Below are positions 48,564-60,999 of a DNA stretch of 64,000 nt, piece after piece. The first letter of the stretch is position 1. The number at the start of each line of letters is the position of its first letter. The translations under genes were made by a program, and so were the position numbers. Below the pieces are notes generated by a model, which did not search any database, was not told where the DNA came from, and saw only the letters and a list, made by a program, of their open reading frames with translations. The DNA is from Diadema setosum (lineage: Eukaryota > Echinodermata > Echinoidea > Diadematoida > Diadematidae), in NCBI RefSeq assembly GCF_964275005.1, contig NC_092695.1:7903832-7967831 (forward strand), written 5' to 3'.

Positions 48564-51020
48564 AACAATAACAACGGTGTACAACGGTCACGGTTTTTTT
48601 TTTTTCTCTTACCGAATTCCAGTAATATAGTAAAAAAAAAAAAAAAAATGAGTGAAATCTGTGATACAAAAGTATAAAATCATATCAAGATGGTATGACA
48701 GGTAAGTGTGTGGAAAATGGCTGCCTCATTATAGTCTCAAAGCTGTGCTTAACGAATTTTGAATACTGTTTCTAGATCATTCGTTTAATAATGCTCACAC
48801 ATTCTTGTTGCTTTTGCCACATTATACTGCAATGAATATTGAATTTTCCCTTGAACCTACATATCCTCTGCAACGCTTTGTGCTTAGGGGTAGAAAACTG
48901 TCAGTGACGGATGCATTTCCTCCATTTCTACTTTGTGCGATTGACCTTTAATTACTCGAAAGATGATGCATAATCATAATTATGTACATATATTCATTAT
49001 GCAGTGAGCTGTCTATACACACATTGATAGCGATGAAACAAAGCAAAGACTACTAGTACATTACAGCAAACTGCTTCTACCAAAAGACGACTATCCAGAC
49101 TCTTACATTGGTAGACACTCCAAATTATCATCAGAGAATGCCATTTTGGCAGAATGGATCACATACTACTCCATTATCCATCTCCATGCATGCCAAGATA
49201 GGGTTGAGATGTTGTCCTATAGAGTCTACAATGCAGTATCTTCACGGTATTTCTCAAGGAGACTGTGGTATGGCGAAAATGATCGGTTTTCGCAGACTTA
49301 CGGCGTGTTGCTGTCTTTCCCCCTGGAAGTCTTCATAAGACATGCTGATTATACAATGTTATGCCTTCTTCCTACATGCCACGCTGAAAGAACCATGATG
49401 TTTGGTTTCCTCACTGCAGGCTAATCACTTTGAAGAGGTCCTCTTTGAAGTTATTCAGGTTTTGTTTGTTCACTACTTTGGTCTAAAGAATGGCTTGTAG
49501 GTCTGTGTAACGATGTCATCCTCCGACTGACTGCAAAGAAGGTTGGTTTGTTGCATAAATTGGGGATAGCAACTTACAGGGAATAAGTTCTGTATTGGCA
49601 TGTGCTTTGCAAACCAAGATTTTGGCACACGAATTTCACTCCGTCGGGAGTTATTCTGATTATGACAAGCAAGAAGGGTAGTTGTTGGCCCTTGGTATAA
49701 ACCATTTACCTCTGTGAGCACCATCATGATCGAGGATCACTCATTTTTGGATTATGTCTTTAGAGGACAGACTTGTAAGATCAAAAATTTTCCATTCTGT
49801 TTTATGGGGCAAGTATCGTTAAAGCTTTCTTCTTGCGGGATTGCGGCAATCAACAAGAAATATATCATTCTATCCCTAATCATGTTGTTCAGATGTCTGT
49901 ACCAAATGACAGTTCATGTTGCAAAGACCTGACTTGCATGATGACGCCAGTATTCAAATCGTTCTTAGCAATCCTTAAATTATAACAATCCAAATACTTT
50001 GATTGTCCCATATCAAAAGCAGCTTCAGTGATTATTTTACAGAGTTTAGCAATGCGTAAAACATATGTAACGATTGACCTTGTAGATGACGAGTGATTGG
50101 TATCGATGGTCTAACTGGTGCTGAGATACAAAATGAGATACAACTATACACATCTTAAGATTCGACATTGAAATATCTACGACGATATCTGTTTGGAGAA
50201 CTGAATGACAGGGATACAGAGGTTGGTACGGTTTGTTTCATACCCAGAGCAAAGTAGCCGTTATATCTAGGCTTATTTACAAAATTAAGCTCGTTGGATC
50301 AAGACGAAAACCTCTTGGCAGGAAATCCTTGTCTATGCAGACTCAGGATAATGCAAATGAAATACCATCACCGATCTGCACAAAGGGTTCAAGAGCGGCA
50401 CTGATAAAAAAGAATTACGTGTGGAGAAAAAAAAAGACTGAATGGTTGCAATATATTTGAAACGTTTCAGAGTAATTATATTGAATATATTCTTTTCTTT
50501 CGCGTTTCGGTGTTTGACGTGGTTATGACAGTTTACAATATTATACGGGTGGCGCATGACATTTTGTGTCTAATGGTAGCAAAAGCGATAGTATTCAACC
50601 GTAATACACACGATATAACATCAACTTCTCATGTTCTTACAATAGTCATCATGACGGTATAGATGTAAAGTATTCTTTGAGGTAAGTCTGTCTCGTTAAT
50701 CCGTTGAACGAATTCATCTCTTTCTTTTCGACAATGATCTGCTATCGTTTCAATACTTATTTTTCTCCTTCTCGTGTCCTACTATTATACTTCTTGCACA
50801 CACTACCAGCAATTCTGTCACAATCATCCGATCCATGCGTATCATCTTTCTGCCAGTGTCTTTCTACTTTTTTCTTTCGAAGATGGCATAGAGTCGGGAA
50901 AGTTCACTGCGATAAAACGGAACTTTTATTTGCTTATTGCGCAGCGCCTCTATATAAGGCAGAAGTAAAATTGTTCGATGTCGCAATACATGCACTATGA
51001 GGAAATACACACGGCTGACA
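48564..51020. other. No gene assigned; weak exon-like piece
   Basis: On the minus strand, 49711-49579 has an acceptor GCTCACAG|AGG and donor TTCCCT|GTAAGT around VNGLYQGPTTTLLACHNQNN and RRSEIRVPKSWFAKHMPIQN, but no family is recognised and neighbouring sequence does not extend it. Confidence 0.3.
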
Positions 51021-51893
51021 CTGCAAAAGTCTAGTGTTAAATATGAAACACCGAGATGGTGTTCAATTTCTGGTGCTCATTTCTTGTGTTAGATGAACAC
51101 CTCTGGGTGTCATTTCAAAATATGAAATTGTTTTTTGAATAGTTACTTTGTTGCTTTTTCCTTGTTGGTTTTGAACATCAACAAGACGATCAAGAGTTTT
51201 CCGATACTCATAGGTCCGAATTCACGAAGGTGGTACAAATGAAACCATGGTTTAAACCATGGACAAAGACCGGAATTTTATATATATATATATATTTTTT
51301 TTTATGAGGCGCCAAGTGTCGCATGGCCTATTTCATTACGAAATCAGTCATTTCGTCGACGTAATGATCATTTCGTCGACGTAATGTTAATATTTCGTAT
51401 TTCGTAACCAAATGAACATTTCGTCGACGAAAGCGACGAAAAGACTGATTTCGTAACGAAATAGGCCATGCGACACTTGGCGCTCCATACAAATTGTCCA
51501 TGGTTTAAACCATGGTTTCATTTGTACCACCTTCGTGAATTCGGGCCACAGACTACTTGATTTTCAAAAAAAAAAAAGGTGTAAACACATTTACACGACA
51601 GTAACACAAGTTGGTGTGGTCTCCTATTGAAGCTGGGATGGTGTTATACCATTGACATTAACACCAGCAATATCATATCAACACCACGCCGTGTCATTGT
51701 TGAATTAACACCAGCGCAGTGTCAAAATATCACCAGCTACAATGTCAAATTGACACCACGAAGTGCCAGATAAATACTTTTCAACACCATCACAACATAC
51801 TTTCTACATCTGTGGGTGTGGTCCTCCATTGACACTTGATCGGTGTTAGATTTAACATCCATGGTGTTGAATCTAACACCGATGTTTTTGCAG
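51021..51893. repeat. Iterated GGTGTT element with CTGCAAAA termini, carrying a nested MITE
   Basis: Left end CTGCAAAAGTCTAGTGTTAA, right end TAACACCGATGTTTTTGCAG. The body repeats TGGTGTTA, ACACCA and GTGTCA words on both strands. It is interrupted by the palindromic MITE at 51213-51547. Confidence 0.7.
51213..51547. mobile_element. Palindromic MITE nested in the GGTGTT element
   Basis: GGTCCGAATTCACGAAGGTG followed by GTACAAATGAAACCATGG is inverted at the right end with one or two changes. The centre iterates ATTTCGTCGACGTAATG. Arms are about 110 bp and nearly identical, suggesting a young insertion. Confidence 0.8.
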
Positions 51894-52348
51894 GAGAGAA
51901 GCTACCATGTCGTAGACATGATGTACAAAAAGAAGAGAAACTGCCCTACTATAATGGTCATCGTCAACATGTACAATCAATATCAGTCAGTGGACCCTTA
52001 AGTCTAATCTTAAGTCTAGCTATTCAAGAACGGCCACACATGAATCAATCGATACTTGGATGAATGAAGAGAGAAAAGTACAACAGCGATGTGCTGGTGT
52101 GCACATGAACAAGTAAGACAAGTTGAATCTAAGAACTGAATAAATCATGGCTAGTAAATGACTGTACTTCATTCGTTATGTTAACCAGGTATCGCACACT
52201 CCTAATTGGTTATGTGCAGAGTCAAAGTCAAGTAGACTAGTATATCGTTCACTCGGCTCAATACAATGGGACACTTTCATAATCTGGACAATCGTTCATA
52301 TTATTATATATAGCCCTGTTGGTTCAAGATATCAGTTGGTGATGTTAA

Positions 52349-52914
52349 AGGACAAGTCCACCTTCATATATTATGCATGTCGATTGAGTGAATTCAGCAA
52401 TATCAGTATATAGAACACATCAGTGAAAGCTTGGGGAAAATCGGACAATCCGTTCAAAAGTTATGAATTTTCAAAATATCTTGTGCGGTCACTGCTGGAT
52501 GGGAAGACTACTACAACGTATGATGTCACATGCGTAGAACGATATCAGGAAAATACAAACAGAATTTCACATTTTTTTTTTGTTGTTGTTGAAAAAAGTG
52601 CACATTTCCTCGACTTGTCACTGACGTCTGTTAAGGGTAATGTTATCCCCTTGCCTTTTGAAAGAGGCAAGTCCAGTGTTCTTTTATCATGCTAGAAAAG
52701 TGAAAATATGTTGAATTATCTTTACATTTTCTTTATATCTTGTGACATCACAAGCTGTAGTAGTCTTCTCATCCAGCAGTGACTGAGCAGAAACTTCAAA
52801 AATCATATTCCTTTTTGTTTTAACAGATCGTCCAATTTCCTCAAACTTTCACTGATGAATTCCACTAATGCTGCTACATTCACTCAATCCATAATGTCTA
52901 GGTAGACTTGTCCT
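52349..52914. mobile_element. TTAA-flanked MITE of a second family (AGGACAAGTC ends)
   Basis: Inverted ends AGGACAAGTCCACCT and AGGACAAGTCTACCT (reverse), flanked by TTAA at 52345-52348 and 52915-52918. The body is largely palindromic, e.g. AGTGACCGCACAAG-like halves around CACTGCTGGATGAGAAGAC. It is 566 bp and has no gene. Confidence 0.8.
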
Positions 52915-53392
52915 TTAAGCCGCAGACAAGGTATGATATTCAGTGGCACTTTATCAATTCAGTGGCAGAGATTGTAACCATCCACTCTGCCATCTCATGT
53001 ACGTTTGTACGTGTTGCCATCTTTGTCTCTGGATTTGATGATTGTTTTATCAGGAAACGAGCTCGGTGTTATCAATCCGTATATTATCATAGCTGAAATT
53101 ACCAATGGTCTACCACGATACCAAGGAGCCTGGTTATATTGTAGCCTTGAGACAGAGAATCGCTATAGAATTTCATTTTATTTTCTTTGGTTCTATCATA
53201 ATTATGGGAGCATACTCCCATCGACGACTGAGACTTCAATCAAAACTGAAGACGAAAAGAGTGTGATATATACTTTACGAATTCAGTGATTAGGTATAGG
53301 CCTATATATCAGAGAATGTTATCCGGACTTCCTTGGATTTCAATGGGGGATGCAAATCCCAAATTGGCAACCACAGCCACACCCACAACCAC

Positions 53393-53523
<131 letters not shown>

Positions 53524-54782
53524 GAATAACAACAACAAAAGGTAATGATTCCTATAAGTTGACCAGCACAAAACAACAACAAAACATCATTCCTATAGAG
53601 TGACCGCCACCATCATCAGCCATCTCACCTGTACTTTTATCTTCCTCTCTGAAGTAAAGTATATGTACTGATTTCGCTGACTACAACACGGTTCCGCGTA
53701 TGAAAGTCCCCATCATGTACGAATTCCTATAAATTGTCCGCTTGTTGGTGAATTCAAACGTTGTTGTTATCGCTTTGGGAGGCGTGTGAGCTCGCCGATC
53801 GTGAAAGCCGGTACCTGTTGCACCGTGTCACCAGTCACAATTATAGGCTGCAGTGAAAATGTTTCTGCCGGATGAGTTTTGTTTGGTCTCGACGTTATAC
53901 GTGCACTATCCCCCTCGTAAGCTGTTTTCTTTTAACTTCATATAGTAGAGACAGTCGACCTTCAGACTTCAGTCCCTACTAACAATGTCAGGGAAAATCA
54001 TGAGATTGTATTGAATGTCAGAATGGTCACGTTTACGCGTAATTTGAGTGCATCCTGGTTTGGTACGAGCAAATCAGAGTCCGTATCTTGGAGACAGGCA
54101 TAACGCCGTACGTATAGGCCAACCAATGGCAGGGGCCGGAGTAGATAACCGCCCCTCCACAGTGGATTACTCTCGCCTCTGGAATATTCTCAGATGTATG
54201 GCTTCGGGAAGCCACTGTCAGTTCAGTTTTCTCTCGTCTGTTTGGCATCAATGTTTCAAAACTAGCGAGCGTTTTGCTACTGCTATGTGGATATTATGGT
54301 CCATGGACTCTTTGAATCAGGACGAAAACGACCAACTAGAAGCGAACGAAAACTAATGTACCCAGGAGAAGTGGTAGCATTTTGCTGAGGATCTCTCGCT
54401 GTACGGTGGTGACCGAATGGGGACGAACGAATCGAGCTCAGCTGCTGCTGGCCTCGTTTCGCTCGCTCAATACAGTGAGAGGAGAGGGCCTTGACAAAAG
54501 GCTAGAGAAGTGACGAACAATCGTAAACATTCACAGTTATTGAATGACACGCCCCTATAAAATCAAAATAACAACAACAACAACAACAATGATCATTAAG
54601 AATTGAGTCGCACCAAAGTCTCGCAATATAATTATAGTCTCACCACTGCGGTACAGTTTAATCTACGTATGTATTCTCCATACATACCGCCTGAAATATA
54701 TGTCGTCCTCACCTTATGAAGAGATTTTGTTATTGCAAAATGAGCTCAGCGGCATTTGAAAACATTTCAAAGTAAGTCCATC

Positions 54783-54787
<5 letters not shown>

Positions 54788-54856
<69 letters not shown>
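54788..54856. repeat. (AT)n microsatellite
   Basis: About 69 bases of uninterrupted AT; a (TC)n tract follows at 54917-54949. Confidence 0.95.
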
Positions 54857-54858
<2 letters not shown>

Positions 54859-54915
54859 TCCTTGAAGACTCCCTCACTCTGTAATAAATGGATTATCCAT
54901 CTGTGTTATATACAT

Positions 54916-54950
<35 letters not shown>

Positions 54951-55144
54951 GTCCTCTATATCTTGAAAGCTCAATGGCATACAGATGAAATATAGCACTG
55001 GTTATATACCATCCTACATACAATCCAGAATCAGTTTAACTCTCAGTGGACCAACCCATCATCCGACTGGACCAACTTATCTAACTGGACCACATTAAAG
55101 ACCAGCTATTGCAGCTGAATATGATGGGCTATCCAGCCATCCTC

Positions 55145-55271
55145 TCAGATGGAAATGCAACAAACAAACGATCCGGACCAAGAAGGCGGTAGACAGAAGC
55201 TGTAGGCGGCGGTGCTTCGTCGTGAGTGACCAATACTCGGACTTTCTAGGGTTTCGATGAATCCTTTCCAA
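55145..55271 (-). CDS. Possible terminal exon following 55393-55556
   Basis: A good acceptor (CTGCTGCTCATTACAG|TTGG) lies 121 bases downstream of the preceding donor. In the matching phase it reads WKGFIETLESPSIGHSRRST and ends FVCCISI with TGA at 55145-55147, giving a 96-residue product overall. Another frame across the same stretch is also long, so the choice of frame is insecure. Confidence 0.22.
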
Positions 55272-55392
55272 CTGTAATGAGCAGCAGAGCGAAGAGCTAT
55301 ATCAGCCCCCTTTCCGAGGCAAAGAGAATTATTGTTAAAAAGATGAATAAAAATAAAACACACACTGCACGTTACAAATTAATTATATATAC

Positions 55393-55556
55393 CTGTTGAC
55401 GTTGACGCAGAACAGCATCTTCTTGTTCTCTACGTCGTGTGTGAGATGGTTATCCGAGGATACGTGCTTACAGCAATGCTCGTGTGTCTGTAACTCATAT
55501 ACCCTCTCAATGATAAAAGGAACACTGCGTACACAATCTTTGTATACCATCTCCAT
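55393..55556 (-). CDS. Possible exon of an unrecognised gene
   Basis: A pyrimidine tract and AG (CGCCTTTTTTTAG) precede ATG at 55556, followed by 54 open codons plus two bases and donor AACAG|GTATAT. The peptide MEMVYKDCVRSVPFIIERVY, ELQTHEHCCK and NKKMLFCVNVN is compositionally protein-like. No family recognised. It could be a first or internal exon, or a chance open frame. Confidence 0.3.
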
Positions 55557-55944
55557 CTAAAAAAAGGCGCACCTTTCACAAACACTGAGATACAACCGTG
55601 TATATACATATAAGATCTTCCAGTTGGTGTAAGAGATCGTTATCTTGTGGGCCATGCCTGTCATGACTCACGAACTCATTTGTAATTGGCTGACGGTGTC
55701 TTCAAGGAACTAACAGCCCATATACACAGGGACTATATATGTGAATGTGGTATGGAATATTGAATCGTTTCATGTTTGTCATTTTAGCATTCCAAACGAT
55801 TTTCATAATTTCACATCATAATGATTATAGTACATAAATTAACAGCTCCATGTATAGATTTTAGGAATTTATTGTGGTCCTTGAGAAGAGAAATCAATAC
55901 TCTGGAAAATCTTAAACAAATTACACAGACAATATTGATGACAT

Positions 55945-56262
55945 AGGAGGTTCACATAATAACAAATTTCAGAAATGGTGCAGTATAATTCCATTACAAT
56001 ACCACTGCTTAACAAGCAGTGTACCTGTGTAGAATCTATGCATGCTTTCTTCTTTTGTTCTGCTTCATTGAGCCCCAACTCATAAATTCTTATGGTGAGG
56101 CTGCCATGTCATCATCCTTGTTCATTGCAATTTGTTATAAATTTCAAAACATTGTTATTCCTCATCTCAATCACTATAAATTCTGAAACTCTGTAGTCAG
56201 TATATCGTTTTATAGTTGTTCAAATGTAAAAGTCTGAAAATCATCCGGAGGTCTCCTTTAAA
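55945..56262 (+). repeat. Dispersed repeat, copy B (empty site for the MITE at 25650)
   Basis: Reads AGGAGGTTCACATAATAAC then AATTTCAGAAAT without the 247-bp insertion present in copy A, and ends CCGGAGGTCTCCTTTAA. No coding potential beyond chance. Confidence 0.75.
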
Positions 56263-57270
56263 CGACATACGTCTACAGTAAGTTACGTTGCCTTATTTGA
56301 TATACAAGTTGGTAACATACGAGCGTTGATGTCAAGAAGATTTTTTTTTAATCAATTTAAAGTAAGTTTCACATATTTGTTTTCTATTTAGCTGTCAACT
56401 CATCTTTTCTAAATGCGTCAAGTTGAAAATGGGAAAAAATCTACATTTGGTCAAGAAGAGGCAGTTAAAAAACAAATCAACAACCATCCCCAAACATCAC
56501 CTCAATTCAATGAACGGAATCAACATAACATGCAATAACTCAATTAATAAGACTGCTATTTGCAAGTTTAAACTCTTAAATACCTTATGTACATTCAAAT
56601 AAAAAACAACAACAAAAACTAACAAATCAAAATGAAACTACTGAAGATCAATCGCTGAATGTACCGAAATTCATAATTTTAGAACTGGTACAACTTTAAT
56701 GCTGGTCTGTAACTTTTATTAGTTTAGTTCTACCTGTAACTTTTAAAGATCAGTCAGACAGAGGTACTACTCAAACAAAAGAAATTCTGCCCCATTATGT
56801 TGCTTTGTATGAAACAAAAAAAAAATCAGAGAAGTAAGTGCCTGTTTGATCAGCGAAAATTTGGAGAAAAAAATATCTTACAATAAAAAATAAAAAAGTT
56901 ATGAACTGTAAAGCTTGAAAGTGTAAATGACAAACTGGCTCTTGGAATAATTATGATAAGAGTTGTACTTTTTTGCGTGCTCTTCTCAGCGGGTAAGTTC
57001 TGTCTGTACACCAAACATCTGAGAAAATAAAATCTTGAGAAATTTTGTATATAAAATCATAACTTACCTAATTTTTATCCGATTTTCATCAAATTTTCAT
57101 CGTTTCACTGTTAGATATTACTCTTTCTTATCAGAAAAGATGATGATAAGCGTTTGGTAAGCAGAAGACTCGGTATACATCGCGTCTATTAATATTTTGC
57201 TCGAGGTTTGTCGAGCAAATAGCAAGCTTTAGCTTATATACATGCATAATCATTTATATCTGTAAAAACA

Positions 57271-57271
<1 letters not shown>

Positions 57272-57328
<57 letters not shown>
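57272..57328. repeat. (AT)n microsatellite
   Basis: 57 bases of perfect AT repeat. Confidence 0.95.
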
Positions 57329-57333
<5 letters not shown>

Positions 57334-58214
57334 ATACATGTATAAGCTTTTATGTTGTAAATATCAAACATACATGTAGGAGAGTTGTACCTCGATATTG
57401 CAAAGAATTCACTTTATTCCAATACAGTTATCTTATGGGTTTCAACTGATTGCTTCGAAAATGGACACGAACGCCAAATAGGCAAGCCATATAAAATCAT
57501 GGCTATACCGCCAGGCACTGGCTTTTTTGCCCCTATTCTCTGCGCATGGCCATTTAGAAGCTTTCTCGTTAGCAAAGAAACGAAGCGGTAAAATTACTAC
57601 ACGACCCATAACATGTTATCAAGTGAGCTGCATACACCTCAACAAGGAAAATCACACTGCCGTGATGACATCGAAAATCACCACGGACACCACCCACCGA
57701 ACTTCAATATTTAGTGGTGTAACCTCAATGTAGGGTATTACGGGGAATTCAGCTATCGGTCCCATCGTTCCAACCACGCAATTTATCTCATCATTTAAGT
57801 CAGCTCAGTACTTAGGTCATTTGTTCCATAATCATTAATATTGCGGGGGAAAGTGCATTCCGCTCTCAGTCTAGCCAGAACTTCATCTAGCGTGTATTAG
57901 GCGTCAGATGAGTGTGTCCTTCTTAGTTTATAGCCGGTGTTAAGGAGTAAAAAAACAACAACAACAATATGAACACAGAGAAAGCAGGGAGAGTGTATAG
58001 ACGATGTCATGTGGCTGAAATATGGTGCGGTACAAAATTCTGTAAACCCTTTATGATGTTGGCGGCGTCCCTCACCCCCCCCCCCCCACCCCACATTTTT
58101 TCTTTCCTTCAATAGACCAATAGGAGGCGATCAATCTCTAGTCTGGATTGATCTGCACACAATCATCACTTCGATGAAAATCCATTGTGGATGATACATC
58201 ACACTATCTCTGGA

Positions 58215-58822
58215 AAGGTGACCCGATATTTGCTCCTGCGACAGTTGCTCCGGTCTCACTTGCTCCAAAGACTAAGGGGGTAGGGTTGCTGGTTTGAGGT
58301 TTATCTATTTATGTATGTATGTATGTATGTATGTATGTATGTATGTATGTATGTATGTATGTATTTATGTATTTATTTATCTATTCATTTATTTATTTAT
58401 TTATTCATTCATTCATTTATTCATTCATTCATTCATTCATTCATTCATTCATTTATTTATTTTTTCATTTATTTATTTATTTACTTATTTATTTATTTAT
58501 TTTTTATTTCGATATTCTTTTAGCAGGGTTAGCCCTTTCAGTTGGTTAACTGTTCTATCAAGGGACCCTGGTCACATTTTGTACAGATGAACATGTCATG
58601 AACATCAAAACAAAGAATAAACAATGATAATTATAACGTACACTACAAATGAACCTTAAAAAAATACTCAAATAGAATATTTGAGTATTTGAGTTTAGTT
58701 TGATGTGAAGATTAGGATTAGGGTAATGGTCTATTCTTGTGGGTAGAATTGTTTGGATTAGCGTGCAGATCTTTCATGGGAGCAATTGCCTCAGGAGCAA
58801 CAGTGTCACGGAACCCTCAGCG
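58215..58822. mobile_element. Element with GGAGCAATTGC ends enclosing simple repeats
   Basis: Left TTTGCTCCTGCGACAGTTGC plus more GCTCC words; right GGAGCAATTGCCTCAGGAGC followed by AACAGTGTCACGGAACCC. GATTAGGATTAGGGTAATGG near 58713 resembles the core of 36692-36908. The middle is (GTAT)n then (TTTA/TTCA)n from about 58307 to 58510. Confidence 0.5.
58307..58510. repeat. (GTAT)n and (TTTA/TTCA)n compound microsatellite
   Basis: About 14 TATG units, then long tetranucleotide TTTA and ATTC stretches; inside the 58215-58822 element. Confidence 0.95.
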
Positions 58823-59603
58823 AGATATCCCATCTCCATACCATCACTTTGATTTCCGCCATCTTGGACACTAGGTAAGTAAGTCTAGCCAAATATAACT
58901 AACATAACAGCAATGGAAACAGTTCGACGGAGGGGTTTTTTAAAGCGTGGCAAAATAATTGTCCCCATCACAGATGCAGGATCACGCTATAACGACAAAC
59001 CTGTATTATTAGGAGGAATGTAGGTACAAAGCGAAACTGAGAGGACAGCCTCTTATTCGGTAAGAATCAGTGCATCTCTCATAGTACCCTATGTTCAGAT
59101 CATTCGATGTAAATCGTATTTCAGATTCCAAAATGTAAGAACAAACAAGCGATACACAGCGATCTTCCGAGACTTGGTAACAACATTGGTAATTCCAGGA
59201 AAATGCAACCATGCATCCACTGAGGCTAAAATCATTATGCTGTTTCCATGACTATTTTCAGCTGGCGTTTGAGCAAGTTTACAAACAGACAGATAAAATT
59301 GTGTTTCTTTTTTTGTTTCTTGAAATTATGATTTCTACACCCAAGGGCTCAAAGCCAGTGCGTTTGCGACTTATTATACATATTGTCCGAGGATCTATGC
59401 CCGAGAGAACATCACTGCATAATAAATGATTTCAGCGACCATCATATTTCTGTGTAATATCAATGTAATATATATCATTAGGTACAAGGAAAACCGAGAA
59501 CCAAATTGGTTGCTATGACAACTGTTTCACGACTTCGCTTTCACTCACCCGTGATGTTTGACATAATCGAATTGACACACAAGGGGATTGGCTTGCATTT
59601 TAT

Positions 59604-59605
<2 letters not shown>

Positions 59606-59634
<29 letters not shown>

Positions 59635-59662
59635 ACTGTGTGTGTGTCCGTGTGTTTGTGAG
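59606..59662. repeat. (GT)n microsatellite
   Basis: GT repeat with ACTG and CCGTG interruptions. Confidence 0.9.
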
Positions 59663-60269
59663 CCTGTGTCTGTTTTAGTTTTTCCCTATTTTTCACACAT
59701 TCTATGCTTGATTATATCCTCGAGTTCGTGAGTTTATGACTTTGCTAAGCATGCTCATTAAGATATACACGCCAGAAATGCGGACAAGAAGAAGGAAACT
59801 TCAGGTAACGTAAGTACCTGTATGAATAGGTTGATGTGTGCAGATGTTTTTGGGTGTATGCGTGTGTTTGTCTTGGTATAATTATTATGCTGTCATGTTG
59901 GCTAAGTTGGGAACGTATATAGGAGGAAGTGAGTAAATGAAAATAAGGGGATGGAGAATGGATTATGTTATGGAGGATGAGATGAGATTTATGGTTTAGG
60001 TAAGGTGAGGATTTGGGTGATATGTTATTAATGATAGGTGAATGTTTATCATTATCGGAACATGCGTGGGATTAGTGGGGCGAGATAAGGGTTATAGGTT
60101 TCTAGGTGGCGAGGATTGTTGTTTTTTGTCAGTTTGCTTTTTTTAACATAATAAATTTCTAAAAGTTATGTCTTCACTTTGTTTGATTACACGTTATCAT
60201 CTGATCACAATAATTTATCAAAATCATGTGAAATATTTCCAGTTACTTATTTATCGTAATGAATTGATT

Positions 60270-60272
60270 CGC

Positions 60273-60322
<50 letters not shown>

Positions 60323-60670
60323 ATTGGGCCATGACGCGAGAAAAGGGCCCTTAGAAAATGAGTTTTTGCCTCCACATTGTAGAAGGAACTCTGACGTATT
60401 TAAATATGCAAACCTTTTTCTGAAATTCCAATCCTAAATGACCCCATTACGACATTCAAAAAAGCGTGTTTTGTCCAAAATCCTGTCACTCTTTTGATGC
60501 GTCTATGGATGTGCGCGCAGTTAGCAGGTTGATCTTTTTTGCGCGTATTGCTTTGTCAAACTTCCGCGCCGTGTTCTGGCGTTTGCGCGCAGCGGCGCTA
60601 AGGGCCTTTTTCTCGCGTCACGGCCCATATGTATATATTGGCTTTGTATATATATGTTATAAATATATGC

Positions 60671-60732
<62 letters not shown>

Positions 60733-60930
60733 TATATAAACAATTATATCATATGATATATAATTATAATTACTATATAATTAATATATAGTAATGATTA
60801 GTATATAGTAATGATATGATGCATGATGCATGATGATATATAAAAGAACACTTTTCCTAAATCCTTCACAAACTCTTCTCATATATATATATATATATAT
60901 ATACATACATAATATAATCCATAATCCATA
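60270..60930. repeat. Cluster of (TA)n tracts around the TGGGCC MITE
   Basis: TA runs at about 60273-60320, 60675-60740 and 60882-60902, with a TGATGCATGATGCATGATGA short repeat near 60815. Confidence 0.9.
60325..60627. mobile_element. TGGGCC...GACGCGAGAAAAGGGCC MITE inside a (TA)n tract
   Basis: TGGGCCATGACGCGAGAAAA then GGGCCCTTAG is inverted at the right as CTAAGGGCCTTTTTCTCGCG and TCACGGCCCA. TA microsatellite lies on both sides. The open frame inside is a product of the GC-rich GCGCGCAGC stretch. Confidence 0.75.
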
Positions 60931-60999
60931 ATAGTGCTTGGTTCCAACCGTTAAAACATTCAAAAAGCGATTGTGTAATTTTCATTTGCATTACGTAGT

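Noticed and set aside
49473-49727. Exon-like piece with GTAAGT donor
   Set aside because: No recognised family, and neighbouring sequence offers no partner exon; kept only as a note in the interval entry.
54033-54356. 102-codon plus-strand open frame in a GC-rich patch
   Set aside because: No splice or family support; an overlapping opposite-strand frame is equally long. It may be promoter sequence (CCAAT box near 54121).
58294-58590. Repetitive Tyr-Val-Cys and Phe-Ile open frames
   Set aside because: Translations of GTAT and TTTA/TTCA microsatellites.
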